Positions 8,426-16,870 of a stretch of 64,000 nucleotides of DNA are shown here, one piece after another; within the stretch, counting starts at the first letter, position 1, and every line of letters begins with the position of its first letter. The position numbers and the translations under genes are program-made. The stretch lies in assembly GCA_964247755.1 (NCBI GenBank), contig CAXTVX010000001.1, positions 496,001 to 560,000 on the forward strand. The letters run 5' to 3'. Origin of the DNA: Lichenicola sp964247755. Lineage in GTDB: Bacteria; Pseudomonadota; Alphaproteobacteria; Acetobacterales; Acetobacteraceae. Below the pieces are notes generated by a model. The model had not been told where the DNA came from. It saw nothing but the letters and a program-made list of their open reading frames with translations, and searched no databases.

Positions 8426-8791
8426 TCATCGGGGTGGCCGGGCGGCGTCGGCGACGAGGACGGAGCTCTTGCCGGCCCGCGCGATCAGCACCCGCATCTG
8501 ACGCGAGGCATCGGCCACCGCGAAGTCGTGGCACTCCTTGAACAGGGCGCGGTCCTCGCTGGAGACCCGGTTGCTCTCGTCGCAAACCTCCCGGGCGGCA
8601 CGTTCGACCCGGCTCATCATCTCGGCCTGGCCGGACGCCGAGGCGAGATTGATGCCCTTCGTCGGCAGGACGATCGTGTCGTCCTGATCGTCGTCCTGGG
8701 CACGCGCCGGCACGGCGACCAGGGCAGCTGAAAAGAGGCCAAGGCAGAACAGGGAGACTGCCGCAGCCGACGGAACGCGATGAGTGGACAT
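8426..8791 (-). CDS. UrcA-family secreted protein
   Basis: The 121-residue protein has a clear signal peptide (hydrophobic 10-28, cleavage after A-R-A at about 31). The mature part fits the UrcA family of small periplasmic proteins: V-E-R-A-A-R-E-V-C ending at Cys70, and a second Cys87 in F-K-E-C followed by an Ala-rich helix. The two cysteines may form a disulfide. UrcA proteins have no established biochemical function. The start ATG is preceded by a strong purine site (AGAAGAAGGAAG on the minus strand). It is transcribed divergently from the winged-helix regulator at 9036, with an inverted repeat between them. Confidence 0.8.
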   Translation of the reverse strand: MSTHRVPSAAAVSLFCLGLFSAALVAVPARAQDDDQDDTIVLPTKGINLASASGQAEMMSRVERAAREVCDESNRVSSEDRALFKECHDFAVADASRQMRVLIARAGKSSVLVADAARPPR

Positions 8792-8864
8792 GGGAACTTC
8801 CTTCTTCTGGGTCGAATGACCGCAGTTTGGGTAGCGCCCCGGCCGCTTCCGACTGAACTCAATT

Positions 8865-8901
8865 GCGGCTAATCCGCGCTAAAACATCTAAATTTAGCCG
8901 C
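8865..8901. promoter_or_regulatory. Inverted repeat in divergent intergenic region (candidate operator)
   Basis: GCGGCTAA (8865-8872) and TTAGCCGC (8894-8901) are perfect reverse complements 21 bp apart, centred between the divergent UrcA-family gene and the winged-helix regulator gene, in a markedly AT-richer stretch. The regulator itself is the obvious candidate to bind here, but nothing in the sequence proves it. Confidence 0.35.
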
Positions 8902-9035
8902 ATGCGTCAAGCGGTCGTCAAAATGAATGCTAATCAGGTAATTGCTTACATCCTGTTTCACCGGACAAAGACTCTTGTGGCTTGACTGACCGGACGGGTC
9001 TAGAAATACGTTGCTGACCGACGTGGACCGCACAC

Positions 9036-10673
9036 ATGCGCGCCTGTCCGGAGACTTTCGAGTTCGGTCCGTTCAGGCTCCAGCCCGAACGACGCCTGCT
9101 CGTTGCGCACGAGTTGCCGATCGCGTTGACCTCCCGCGCCTATGACATCCTGGTGTTTCTGGTCGAGAACAGGGATAGGGTCGTGGCGCGCGAGGAAATT
9201 GTCGCGCATGTCTGGCGTGGCGTCAGGGTCGGCGACAACAACCTGGCCGTGCAGATGTCAGCGTTGCGGCACGTGCTTGCAACGCACGCCGACCCAACCG
9301 GCCTGATCGCGAACGTTCCCGGCCGAGGCTACCGGTTTATCGGCGAGGTCGTGGAAACTGACACGGCGTCCGGCGCAGCGATCGCCGTGCCTGACGTCGC
9401 GGCGATCGCGTCGGTCTCCGGCATCGCGAAACTGCGGTTCCTGACACCCGCCTGGGTGCTTGTGCTGGGCCTGACAAGCGTGGTGACGGGCATGATAGGG
9501 ATCTCCGCAATGCAGAGGCCGGGCAACATGACGGACCAGCGACTGAGCATGATTGTCGAGCAGTTCACGGGAGATACGGGCAACACGGTCGCCATCGATC
9601 TAGCACGATGCTACACCGATGCCGTACTTAGCCGCTTCAAGGTGTTCGAGGACCTTGTGCTCATTCCGCAGCAGGGCGCGCTGCCCGGCGGAGTGACGGC
9701 GCATTACCGCCTTCGCGGCTCGATCCACCTGGAGAAAGGGGAAGCGAAAGTCGTCGTGGGCGTGATCGAGATGCCGTCGAACGTCGAGATCGGCGACGGC
9801 ACGGTATCCGAGTCGATCGATGCCTCCTTCGCGCAACGAGGCGCCGCCGCGCTGGACCTGTTATTGCAAATCAGGCCGGTCATCTTTGCTTATGAACGCA
9901 AACGACGTCAGAGCCCGGCGCATGATGCGATCGATCTGTACGTCGATGCCCAGAACGACAAGAACGAGGCCGATACCCCGCAGGCCCTGCGGGATGTCAT
10001 ACTGACGACGACACGGGCCGTGGCGAAGGATCCAAGCTACAGGCCGGCACGGGTGCTGCTGTCCTTCCTGCTGACCAAGAGCATGCTCTGGAGCAGCGCC
10101 ACGAAAGGCTATGCCCAGGGAGAGGAAGCGTTGCAGCTGATCGACGGCGCGCTACTGGTTCGAAAAAAGAACCCCATCTATCTCAACGATCGCGCCTACA
10201 CGCTGGCGGCCCTCGGCCGCCTCGACGACGCACGCGCGGCTGCCCGACGCGGACTGGAACTTGAACCCCAGTACGACAAGCTGCGACAGATTTTCGGCGA
10301 GATCATGATGCAGCTAGGCGACCTCGACCAGGCAAGACTGTACATCACCGACAGGGACGACCCCACCGACGACAGGCAGGCGTTCATGTCGTTCGCGGAA
10401 GGAGACTACAAGGGCGCCCTCGATCAGGCCAGGGCAGTGATCCAGCGGAACCCGAGAACCTGGGACCTTGGGTTCACCATGCTCCTCGAAGCCGCGTCAC
10501 TATCGCTTCTTGGAGAGCTGGACAACGCACGCAAGGTGTCAAAGGACGCGATCAGCCTTCTTCCTACGGACCTTCGCAGGATCGGCGATCAAAGGCAGAG
10601 CTTCTTTGTCCTGGATGACAGGGCGTGGCTGGAGTTCAGGAAGGGACTGGCGATGTCTGGAATGGCGAGCTGA
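9036..10673 (+). CDS. CadC-like membrane-anchored winged-helix regulator with TPR-like C-terminus
   Basis: Residues about 8-107 form an OmpR/PhoB-type winged helix (F-E-F-G-P-F-R-L-Q-P-E-R-R-L-L at the start and P-G-R-G-Y-R-F at the end), with no receiver domain, as in CadC/ToxR proteins. One membrane segment follows at about 137-158. The large remainder would be periplasmic; its second half (about 330-480) has helical repeats with A-L-G-R-L-D-D-A and G-L-E-L-E-P-Q-Y-D segments typical of TPR units. Such proteins read a periplasmic signal and bind DNA from the membrane. There is no strong ribosome-binding site before the ATG. A 44-residue membrane peptide is encoded 17 bp downstream. Its targets are unknown; the divergent UrcA-family gene is the natural guess. 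Confidence 0.8.
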   Translation: MRACPETFEFGPFRLQPERRLLVAHELPIALTSRAYDILVFLVENRDRVVAREEIVAHVWRGVRVGDNNLAVQMSALRHVLATHADPTGLIANVPGRGYRFIGEVVETDTASGAAIAVPDVAAIASVSGIAKLRFLTPAWVLVLGLTSVVTGMIGISAMQRPGNMTDQRLSMIVEQFTGDTGNTVAIDLARCYTDAVLSRFKVFEDLVLIPQQGALPGGVTAHYRLRGSIHLEKGEAKVVVGVIEMPSNVEIGDGTVSESIDASFAQRGAAALDLLLQIRPVIFAYERKRRQSPAHDAIDLYVDAQNDKNEADTPQALRDVILTTTRAVAKDPSYRPARVLLSFLLTKSMLWSSATKGYAQGEEALQLIDGALLVRKKNPIYLNDRAYTLAALGRLDDARAAARRGLELEPQYDKLRQIFGEIMMQLGDLDQARLYITDRDDPTDDRQAFMSFAEGDYKGALDQARAVIQRNPRTWDLGFTMLLEAASLSLLGELDNARKVSKDAISLLPTDLRRIGDQRQSFFVLDDRAWLEFRKGLAMSGMAS

Positions 10674-10690
10674 AAAGTGGAGGAAACATC

Positions 10691-10825
10691 ATGCGTGAGA
10701 TCATCGGGCTCGCGTTGATAGGTATCGGTATAGTCCTGGTACTTCCGTGGGCCAGACGACGGTTCGGGTCTTCGCGGAACCCCTTCTCGCCGATAATCCA
10801 TCATCACGTGGACCCGGGAACCTAG
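10691..10825 (+). CDS. Small 44-residue membrane protein, unknown
   Basis: This short frame has a strong ribosome-binding site (GTGGAGGAAAC ending 3 bases before the ATG), which supports translation. The product has one membrane segment (about residues 4-19, I-I-G-L-A-L-I-G-I-G-I-V-L-V-L-P) followed by W-A-R-R-R and a polar tail with three consecutive histidines. Positive residues after the helix suggest the C-terminus is cytoplasmic. It follows the CadC-like regulator by 17 bp and is probably cotranscribed, so a role as accessory to that regulator is possible. I do not recognise the family. Confidence 0.55.
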   Translation: MREIIGLALIGIGIVLVLPWARRRFGSSRNPFSPIIHHHVDPGT

Positions 10826-10844
10826 ACGTCGAACAGGTCGACGT
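10826..10844. terminator. Hairpin immediately after the 44-residue ORF
   Basis: ACGTCGA (10826-10832) pairs perfectly with TCGACGT (10838-10844) across a 5-nt loop, starting at the base after the TAG stop. There is no T-run. It could end the regulator transcript or, from the other side, folK. Confidence 0.4.
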
Positions 10845-10991
10845 GCTCGGCTGGTGACGGTGCCGCCTCATCCTGCGATGTCACGGACGCGCCTGCTTCT
10901 TTCGCAGCATGGACCACGAGCCGGCCTTGTCCGGGCGTGCCATCTGGCATGATGGCAGCACGCGCGCAGGCGGGGGCTGCAGGCAAAACGG

Positions 10992-11519
10992 TTAGAGTAG
11001 GCCGGGCAGTTCGGGCGGCGGATGGCCCAGCAGGAGACGATCTCGCAGGGCCACAGCCGTAAGCCCGTAAACTGGATGCAGCCAAGCCGGCGCGACATCG
11101 TGAAGCGGCAGCAACACAAAAAGGCGGATCATCGCCCTGGGATGCGGCAGTATCGGGTCGGGTGCCTCGCGGATCCGCAACCCCTTTTCCCCCATGGCGA
11201 CGATGTCCAGATCCAGCGTGCGGGCGGCGTTGGCGGCGCCGCGTCGGCGACCGTGGGCCTGCTCGATCCGCTGCAACGATGCCAGCAGTGCTGCCGGGTC
11301 CGGCTCGTCCAGGCCGGGAAGCGCCTCCAGCCGCACCATCCCGTTCACGTAGTCCGGCTGGTCCGAGCGCGGCACCGGCGCCGAGCTGTACCAGCGCGAG
11401 ACGGCGGTGACCGTCAGGCCGGGCAGGCGTCGCAGCGCCTCGACCGCGGCAAGGCAAGATTGATAGGGTGTGCAACCCTCCGCACCCGGAAGGTTGGCGC
11501 CGACCGCCACCAGGATCAT
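10992..11519 (-). CDS. folK: 2-amino-4-hydroxy-6-hydroxymethyldihydropteridine diphosphokinase
   Basis: HPPK transfers pyrophosphate from ATP to hydroxymethyl-dihydropterin in folate synthesis. From the ATG at 11519 the protein has 175 residues. It shows V-A-V-G-A-N-L at the N-terminus, Y-S-S-A-P near 44-48, the substrate-loop segment Q-P-D-Y-V-N-G at 54-60, and the signature R-T-L-D-L-D-I near 100-106 with the two Mg-binding aspartates (103 and 105), followed by P-H-P-R at 125-128. Length and order match HPPK. It is divergent from the NYN gene, with 78 bp between the starts. No folate neighbour (folB, folP) is nearby. Confidence 0.95.
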   Translation of the reverse strand: MILVAVGANLPGAEGCTPYQSCLAAVEALRRLPGLTVTAVSRWYSSAPVPRSDQPDYVNGMVRLEALPGLDEPDPAALLASLQRIEQAHGRRRGAANAARTLDLDIVAMGEKGLRIREAPDPILPHPRAMIRLFVLLPLHDVAPAWLHPVYGLTAVALRDRLLLGHPPPELPGLL

Positions 11520-11597
11520 TGTTGGGGCCGCGAACGGAGGGAAGACGGCGCGTCCAAGCGCCGCGTCCCGGGGACACACGACCAGGAGCACCGCATC

Positions 11598-12200
11598 ATG
11601 ATCTTCCGGCAGGACGAACGGGTCTGTCTCTTCATAGACGGGGCGAACCTCTACTCGGCATCGCGCAACCTCGGCTTCGACGTCGACTACCGCAACCTGC
11701 TCGGGTACTTCCGGGCCCGATGCAACGTGATCCGCGCCTATTACTATTCCGCCGTGCTCGACAGCGAGGAATACTCCCCGCTCAAGCCGCTGACCGACTG
11801 GCTGGCCTATAACGGCTACACCCTGGTGACCAAGGCGGCGCGCGAGTTCACCGACGCCAACGGGCGCCGCCGGATCAAGGGCAACATGGACATCGAGCTG
11901 GCGATCGACATGCTGGAGTTGGCGCCGCGCATGGACCACGCGGTGCTGTTCAGCGGCGATGCCGACTTCCGTCGCCTGGTGGAGGCGGTGCAGCGGCAGG
12001 GGGTCCGGGTGTCGGTGGTGTCGTCGCTGCGCACCACGCCGGTCATGGTCGGCGACGAGCTGCGACGGCAGGCCGACCAGTTCCTGGAGCTGGCCGAGAT
12101 CGCGCCGGAGTTCACCCGCCGCCAGACCGAGCCGCGGCATCGCCAGGCTCCCCGCACGGTGCCGGCGGAAGCGGTGGGCGAGCCGGACGAGGTGCTCTGA
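11598..12200 (+). CDS. NYN-domain (LabA/DUF88) protein, putative ribonuclease
   Basis: The 200-residue protein is a NYN domain, a PIN-like nuclease fold. The first acidic motif is V-C-L-F-I-D-G-A-N-L-Y near residues 9-19 (Asp14), the second is K-G-N-M-D-I-E-L-A-I-D at about 94-104, and the third is F-S-G-D-A-D-F at 118-124. These aspartates would hold the catalytic metal. The family includes LabA-like proteins and RNA-degrading NYN enzymes; the substrate here is unknown. The C-terminal 30 residues are Pro/Arg/Glu-rich and probably disordered. The ATG at 11598 was chosen because the domain starts at once; the open frame upstream lies over folK on the other strand. Confidence 0.88.
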   Translation: MIFRQDERVCLFIDGANLYSASRNLGFDVDYRNLLGYFRARCNVIRAYYYSAVLDSEEYSPLKPLTDWLAYNGYTLVTKAAREFTDANGRRRIKGNMDIELAIDMLELAPRMDHAVLFSGDADFRRLVEAVQRQGVRVSVVSSLRTTPVMVGDELRRQADQFLELAEIAPEFTRRQTEPRHRQAPRTVPAEAVGEPDEVL

Positions 12201-12278
12201 CCGCCTGACCGATCCACCGGCGCTGGACCCGGCGCGTTTCGGCTGCCAGGAAGGCCCCGGCGGGAACGGAGCGGGCGC

Positions 12279-12965
12279 ATGGCGGCGGGAACGGGCGTGG
12301 CTGCGGCGCCGGATGCGGCAGAACCGCCACGCGATTGCCCGCTCTGCCCGCGCCTTGCCGACTACCGTGCCGCCAACCGCGCCGCGCATCCGGACTGGTG
12401 GAACGGGCCGGTGCCGAGCTGGGGCGACCGTGGCGCCCGGCTGCTGGTGGTCGGGCTGGCGCCGGGGGTGCGTGGCGCCAACCGCACCGGCCGGCCGTTC
12501 ACCGGCGACTACGCGGGCGTGCTGCTCTACGAGACATTGATCCGGTTCGGCTTCGCCGAGGGCAGCTATGCCGCCGATCCCGCGGACGGGCTATCGCTGC
12601 CGCATGCGCGGATCGTCAACGCGGTGCGCTGCGTACCGCCGGGCAACCTGCCGCTGCCGGCGGAGGTGCGCACCTGCAACGGCTTCCTCCGGGCGGAGCT
12701 CGACGCGATGACCGCCAAGAGCGCGGTGCTGGCGCTGGGGGTGGTGGCGCACAACGCGGTGCTTCGGGCGCTCGGCCTGCCGGCCTCGCGCCAGCCGTTC
12801 AGGCATGGCCAGGTGCTGACCCTGGCGGACGGGCTGCTGCTTGCCGACAGCTATCACGTGTCGCGCTACAACACGAACACGCGGCTGCTGACGACGGTAA
12901 TGTTCGAGGCCGTGGTGGGCGACCTGCGCGACCGCCTTCAACGTGGGACGACCACAAGCCCGTGA
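12279..12965 (+). CDS. Family-5 (UdgB-type) uracil-DNA glycosylase
   Basis: This enzyme removes uracil (and in family 5 also other damaged bases) from DNA. The motif G-L-A-P-G-V-R-G-A-N-R-T-G-R-P-F-T-G-D at 59-77 is the family-5 motif, without the catalytic Asp/Asn used by families 1 and 4. Cys20, Cys23, Cys118 and Cys133 are placed to bind a 4Fe-4S cluster. The second motif reads S-Y-H-V-S-R-Y-N-T at 191-199; most relatives have Pro after the His, so the Val is a small oddity. Length (228) is normal. It lies 78 bp after the NYN gene on the same strand. Confidence 0.92.
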   Translation: MAAGTGVAAAPDAAEPPRDCPLCPRLADYRAANRAAHPDWWNGPVPSWGDRGARLLVVGLAPGVRGANRTGRPFTGDYAGVLLYETLIRFGFAEGSYAADPADGLSLPHARIVNAVRCVPPGNLPLPAEVRTCNGFLRAELDAMTAKSAVLALGVVAHNAVLRALGLPASRQPFRHGQVLTLADGLLLADSYHVSRYNTNTRLLTTVMFEAVVGDLRDRLQRGTTTSP

Positions 12966-13805
12966 CCGGTCCGATGGATGCGGACGACCACCGGCACTCC
13001 GGGCCGGTCGGCTCGGATCACCGGACGGACGGCGGCGAAACGGGATGTGGTGGCGCCTGGCAGTCCCCGGCGTCGCGCAGGTCATCGGCAACGAGCCGGA
13101 CCGTATCCGGAGCACGACGACCCGTCCGTGTCCTGCCCGACCGCCTGTGCTGGGCCGCCTGCACCGGGCACTCGCGCAGATCCTGCAACGACGAGGTCGC
13201 CATCGCAGCCTCGTCGCCACACGAGTCCTCGAACCGCATCCTCGCCACCCATCGCTACCGATCACGTTTTTGTGATCGACATCCTGCGACGGGCCGATTG
13301 CCGCCCCAGGATCTGACCGGTTGTTCCAGCCAACGGAACGGTTCCTAAACGTAACGAAAACGCGGCTCGCGCTTCATGCGTCGTGCACGATGCATCGGGA
13401 TCAACGACAGGAAGCAGTCCACGCGACATGAGCACGGATGTTGGCCATCGACATCCGATTGCGACATCCTGTTTTCTCTTGATTTGGCCGGAATAAAGCA
13501 ATTCTGATACGACTGACATGCGGCGCGTGGTTCATCGTCACAAGAACTGCATGACCCAATTCTAGTCAGTGTCAGATCATGGAATGCCGCAAGGTTTATG
13601 GACCATAACGGTTCGGTATCAGAACGTCTTAAAACTAGGTGAATTCCTGCTGCCTCGATCAGGCAGGGCTTCCATACATGCACCGGTCCAAGCCCGCTGC
13701 CGACAGCACGTTTACGTGATCTTAAAGGTTGTTCTGTATAGGAAACGAAGGTAGTCCGTTCCGCATCCGGAACGAGTTCCCAGGTCGTCTTTCCGGAGCA
13801 AGATC
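12966..13805. other. 840-bp stretch without a recognisable gene
   Basis: The first part (to about 13320) is GC-rich but no frame looks like protein. From about 13320 the base composition becomes clearly more AT-rich. A cluster of GTTCC/GGAAC words occurs at 13323-13345: GTTCC, 7 bp, GGAAC, 1 bp, GTTCC. The last 100 bp, with AT-rich words such as CTTAAAGG and CTGTATAGG before 13745, are the likely promoter region of the secreted-protein gene at 13806, but no convincing -35/-10 pair could be chosen. No tRNA-like cloverleaf was seen. Confidence 0.5.
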
Positions 13806-14609
13806 ATGCGACAGATGCTTATCGCGACTACCATGTTCTGTCTTTCCGCGGCGCCGGCACTGGCACAGATCGCCACGCCGACGACCATGAGCGTCAACCT
13901 GACCGGTACCGGCTTCCAGGCGGCGTCCACGATCAATGCCGGCATCGTCGGTGCAGGCGTCAACGGTCCGGGACATGCCCAGGTCGGTCTGTCCGTCAAC
14001 ATGAACAAGGCAAACTGGTGGGACAACCACGCGGCCGTCGGCGAGGAGGATGGTGTCTACTCGACCATCTACCAGGGTGGCCAGGGCTCCGACACGTCCG
14101 CCTATCTCGGCCAGATCGTCGCAACCGGCCTCGGGTTCGCGAGCGTGATGGAAGGAACGGTCACGATCCAGCCGCAGATCACCTCAGGCAACGGCGTCGT
14201 CGACGCCATGCTCGACGTGCAGGTCGGCGTGATCAACGTCGGCAACCAGATCTACGGCTCGAACTACAACCTGGCCCTGAAGCCCACCAACGCGACTGCC
14301 GTCGGATACAGCCTGAACGGTTCCGGCTGGGACTACCTGGCGCAATGGTGGAGTGGCAGCACGGACGAGTTCCACGTCGACGGCGCGGGCAACCTGAAGG
14401 CGGCAGGGGCCGTGCAGGCAGGCATGCTTGCGACGGGGGGGCTTCCGAGAAACTGCAACGCTGGACAACAGCTCTACGCAAGCGACGGACGGAAGGCTGG
14501 CGAGGCCGCGGGGAACGGTTCGGGCGTTCCAGTAATTTGCACCGCGACCCGCAAGGGCTACCCGACCGCCTGGTTCAGCATGTGGAGTGGCGCGGCGGTT
14601 GTGGACTGA
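13806..14609 (+). CDS. Secreted protein of unknown function, phage-fibre-like C-terminus
   Basis: The 267-residue product starts with a typical signal peptide (M-R-Q-M-L-I-A-T-T-M-F-C-L-S-A-A-P-A-L-A, cleavage before Gln21). A GGAGCAAG site precedes the ATG. The mature protein is rich in Gly, Asn, Thr and Ser with few charged residues, a composition of beta-rich surface or fibre proteins. Its end has two cysteines (in R-N-C-N-A-G and V-I-C-T-A-T) around a G-R-K-A-G-E-A-A-G-N-G-S-G segment that recalls the C-terminal tips of prophage tail-fibre-like proteins, but no phage genes surround it. The gene stands alone between two gene-free stretches. I do not recognise a family and assign no function. 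Confidence 0.75.
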   Translation: MRQMLIATTMFCLSAAPALAQIATPTTMSVNLTGTGFQAASTINAGIVGAGVNGPGHAQVGLSVNMNKANWWDNHAAVGEEDGVYSTIYQGGQGSDTSAYLGQIVATGLGFASVMEGTVTIQPQITSGNGVVDAMLDVQVGVINVGNQIYGSNYNLALKPTNATAVGYSLNGSGWDYLAQWWSGSTDEFHVDGAGNLKAAGAVQAGMLATGGLPRNCNAGQQLYASDGRKAGEAAGNGSGVPVICTATRKGYPTAWFSMWSGAAVVD

Positions 14610-14717
14610 GCGTCCGCCGCTGCGTTACCTGATGGTGATGTGCGAGAGGCGGCTGAGAAACGGGGCGTTCGTCGTAAACGTGTCGCTTTCCGCCTCATCA
14701 TCAGGGCGATAGCTCGA

Positions 14718-14756
14718 TGGATCGGACGGCTCGACAAAGTCAAAGCGTCCGATCCA
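14718..14756. repeat. 11-bp perfect inverted repeat
   Basis: TGGATCGGACG (14718-14728) is the reverse complement of 14746-14756, with a 17-bp AT-richer spacer. It lies about 110 bp past the stop of the secreted-protein gene and before the convergent gene ending at 14900. It may be a terminator, although there is no T-run. The rest of 14610-14899 shows no gene. Confidence 0.45.
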
Positions 14757-14899
14757 ACATGACTCACACTCCGTCTCCAGACCCGAAGCAGAATCAGTCT
14801 ATCGAACCTGACGACACGACACCTGCATGAGATGCAGTGCGAACGGACGTAGGCAGGTCCGGGTGGTTGGCATCCGGACCTGCCATGACGTCGCGAGCG

Positions 14900-15235
14900 C
14901 TACGCCGGCGTCGACTCGGTGGTCTCCGACGCCTGCGTCAACGCCTCGCCGAGGGCACGCACCTTGTCCGCGTTCTTGCTGTCGGCCTTGCCGGCAAGGG
15001 TCACGGTCTCCTTGCCGAGCTTCGCGATCAGCTTCCTGATCGCCTCGCCGTCCAACTCCTTGGCGTGCAGATGCTTCTTCAGGCTCTCGAGGTCGCGGAT
15101 GATGCCCTTCACGCCTGGTGCCTCGAGCTTGCCCAGCGTCTCTTCCCAGCCCTCTATGTTCTTGGTGGCGGCGTTGACGGTGAAGCCCTTCACGCCGTCC
15201 TTGAAGTGCTTGATCGTGGCGTCGAACTGCGGCAT
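14900..15235 (-). CDS. Small helical protein, unknown
   Basis: From the ATG at 15235 the product has 111 residues, is rich in Lys, Glu, Ala and Leu, and should be almost all alpha-helix (for example K-H-F-K-D-G-V-K-G-F and L-E-S-L-K-K-H-L-H-A-K-E-L-D). It has no signal peptide, no membrane segment and no cysteine. The frame stays open to an ATG at 15307, but the extra 24 residues contain two cysteines and look non-native, so the shorter start is preferred. The general look resembles small phasin-like or DNA-associated helical proteins, but I do not recognise the family. It follows smpB on the same strand after 111 bp. Confidence 0.65.
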   Translation of the reverse strand: MPQFDATIKHFKDGVKGFTVNAATKNIEGWEETLGKLEAPGVKGIIRDLESLKKHLHAKELDGEAIRKLIAKLGKETVTLAGKADSKNADKVRALGEALTQASETTESTPA

Positions 15236-15346
15236 TTCCCGGACCTGCTTGATTGATGCACGGTGCTTGATCGCAACGTCGCCTCCGCAACAGGCGCGAG
15301 GCTCCAAGGTTTCCTGTCCAACGCGACCGTGAGAAGGATCGGGTTC

Positions 15347-15832
15347 TCAGCCGCGATTGCGCAGCAGCCTCGCCTTGTCGCGCTGCCAGTCACGTGCGGC
15401 GATGGCGTGGCGCTTGTCTGCGTTCTTGCGCCCCTCGCCCACGCCCAGCGTCACCTTGGCGACGCCCTTGTCGTTGAAGTGGATGTCGAGCGGCACCAGC
15501 GTGTAGCCGCTCTTCTTCACCTCGCCCAGCATCTTGTCGATCTGCTTGTGGTGCAGCAGCAGCTTGCGCGGCGCCTTCGGCTCGAACCGCGACAGTACCC
15601 CACCCTGGTATTCGGGGATGTAGCAGTTGAACATCCACACCGCCCCGTCGCGCTCGGCGGCATACGCCTCGGTCAGCGTGGCGCGCCCCAGGCGAAGGCT
15701 CTTGACCTCGGGCCCCTTGAGCACGATCCCGGCTTCCACCGTTTCCTTGATGGTGTAGTCGAACCGGCCCTTGCGGTTCTGCGCCGCGATGCCATGCGAG
15801 ATCATCCCGCTCTTCTTCTTGTCCTTGGCCAT
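15347..15832 (-). CDS. smpB: SsrA-binding protein
   Basis: SmpB binds tmRNA and brings it to stalled ribosomes. The 161-residue protein begins M-A-K-D-K-K-K-S and shows the family motifs N-R-K-G-R-F-D-Y, G-P-E-V-K-S-L-R and the W-M-F-N-C-Y-I-P-E-Y segment, then the C-terminal basic tail with W-Q-R-D-K-A-R-L-L. The ATG at 15832 was chosen; the longer open frame upstream lies inside dapA in another frame. It begins 7 bp after the dapA stop, the dapA-smpB pairing known from several alphaproteobacteria. The tmRNA gene ssrA itself was not found in this window. Confidence 0.96.
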   Translation of the reverse strand: MAKDKKKSGMISHGIAAQNRKGRFDYTIKETVEAGIVLKGPEVKSLRLGRATLTEAYAAERDGAVWMFNCYIPEYQGGVLSRFEPKAPRKLLLHHKQIDKMLGEVKKSGYTLVPLDIHFNDKGVAKVTLGVGEGRKNADKRHAIAARDWQRDKARLLRNRG

Positions 15833-15839
15833 GGGTGCG

Positions 15840-16718
15840 TCAGCCGAGCAGGCCGACCTCCTCCATCGCCGCCCGCACCAGGGCACGGGTCTCGTCACGC
15901 AGCGGGGCCAGCGGCAGGCGGCAGAACTCGCCGGCCCGTCGGAGCAGGCTTGCCGCATACTTCACCGGCGCCGGGCTGCTTTCCGCAAACAGGGCGTCGT
16001 GCAGCGGCAGCAACCGGTCCTGCAGCACCATCGCCGCCCGGACGTCGCCCCGGTCCCAGGCCGCCTGCATCTGTGCGCACAGGACGGGAGCGACGTTGGC
16101 GGTGACGCTGATGCAGCCGGATCCGCCGGCGGCATTGTACGCCAGCGCGGTGCCGTCCTCGCCGGACAGCTGGCAGAACCCGGGTCCGGCGGCGCGGCGG
16201 ATCTGCAGCGGGCGAAGCAGGTTGGCGGTGGCATCCTTCACCCCCACGATGTTGGGATGCCGTGCCAGCCGCGCCATGGTCTCGACGCTCATGTCGATCA
16301 CGCTGCGGGCGGGGATGTTGTAGATCACGATCGGCAGATCGACCGCGTCGGCGATCGCCATGTAGTGCCGATACAGCCCGTCCTGGGTCGGCTTGTTGTA
16401 ATAGGGCGTCACCACGAGAGCACCGTCCGCCCCCGCCTCCCTGGCGTGGCGCGTGGTGGCGATGGCCTCCGCCGTGCTGCTGGAGCCGGTGCCGGCCAGC
16501 ACGCCAACGCGGCCGGAGGCGGTGCGCACCGCCAGGTCGATCAGCCGCCGGTGCTCCCCGTCCGTCAGGGTCGGGCTTTCGCCGGTGGTGCCGGTGGGCA
16601 CGATCGCACTGGTGCCGCTGTCGATCTGCCAGGCGATCAGACGCTCGAACGCTGCCTCGTCCACGGCGCCGTCCGGCTGCATGGGAGTGATGAGGGCGAC
16701 GATCGAGCCCTTGAACAT
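15840..16718 (-). CDS. dapA: 4-hydroxy-tetrahydrodipicolinate synthase
   Basis: DapA condenses pyruvate with aspartate semialdehyde, the first step of lysine and diaminopimelate synthesis. The 292-residue protein has P-T-G-T-T-G-E at 41-47 with Thr44/Thr45, the catalytic Tyr133 in I-Y-N-I-P-A-R, and the Schiff-base Lys161 in G-V-K-D-A. These positions coincide with those of the E. coli enzyme. It is the first gene of a dapA-smpB transcript and is divergent from slt; the region between them (16719-16870) has no clear -35/-10 pair that I would defend. Confidence 0.97.
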   Translation of the reverse strand: MFKGSIVALITPMQPDGAVDEAAFERLIAWQIDSGTSAIVPTGTTGESPTLTDGEHRRLIDLAVRTASGRVGVLAGTGSSSTAEAIATTRHAREAGADGALVVTPYYNKPTQDGLYRHYMAIADAVDLPIVIYNIPARSVIDMSVETMARLARHPNIVGVKDATANLLRPLQIRRAAGPGFCQLSGEDGTALAYNAAGGSGCISVTANVAPVLCAQMQAAWDRGDVRAAMVLQDRLLPLHDALFAESSPAPVKYAASLLRRAGEFCRLPLAPLRDETRALVRAAMEEVGLLG

Positions 16719-16870
16719 GATCGACTCTCCGACGGCGTCCGGCCGGATCCCTGTGGGCCGCGGTTCGTCGGACCGGCCGGCGACGCCCGTTCTAGACCAG
16801 CTTGGGCCGGGCTGGAACAGTGCATGCTCTTGCCGCGGGCGCCGGTTCGCCGGATGCTGCGTCCACGCCG

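Noticed and set aside
13345..13683. 112-residue minus-strand frame in the gene-poor segment
   Set aside because: Protein sequence looks random, with many Cys, His and Arg and no hydrophobic core; no ribosome-binding site.
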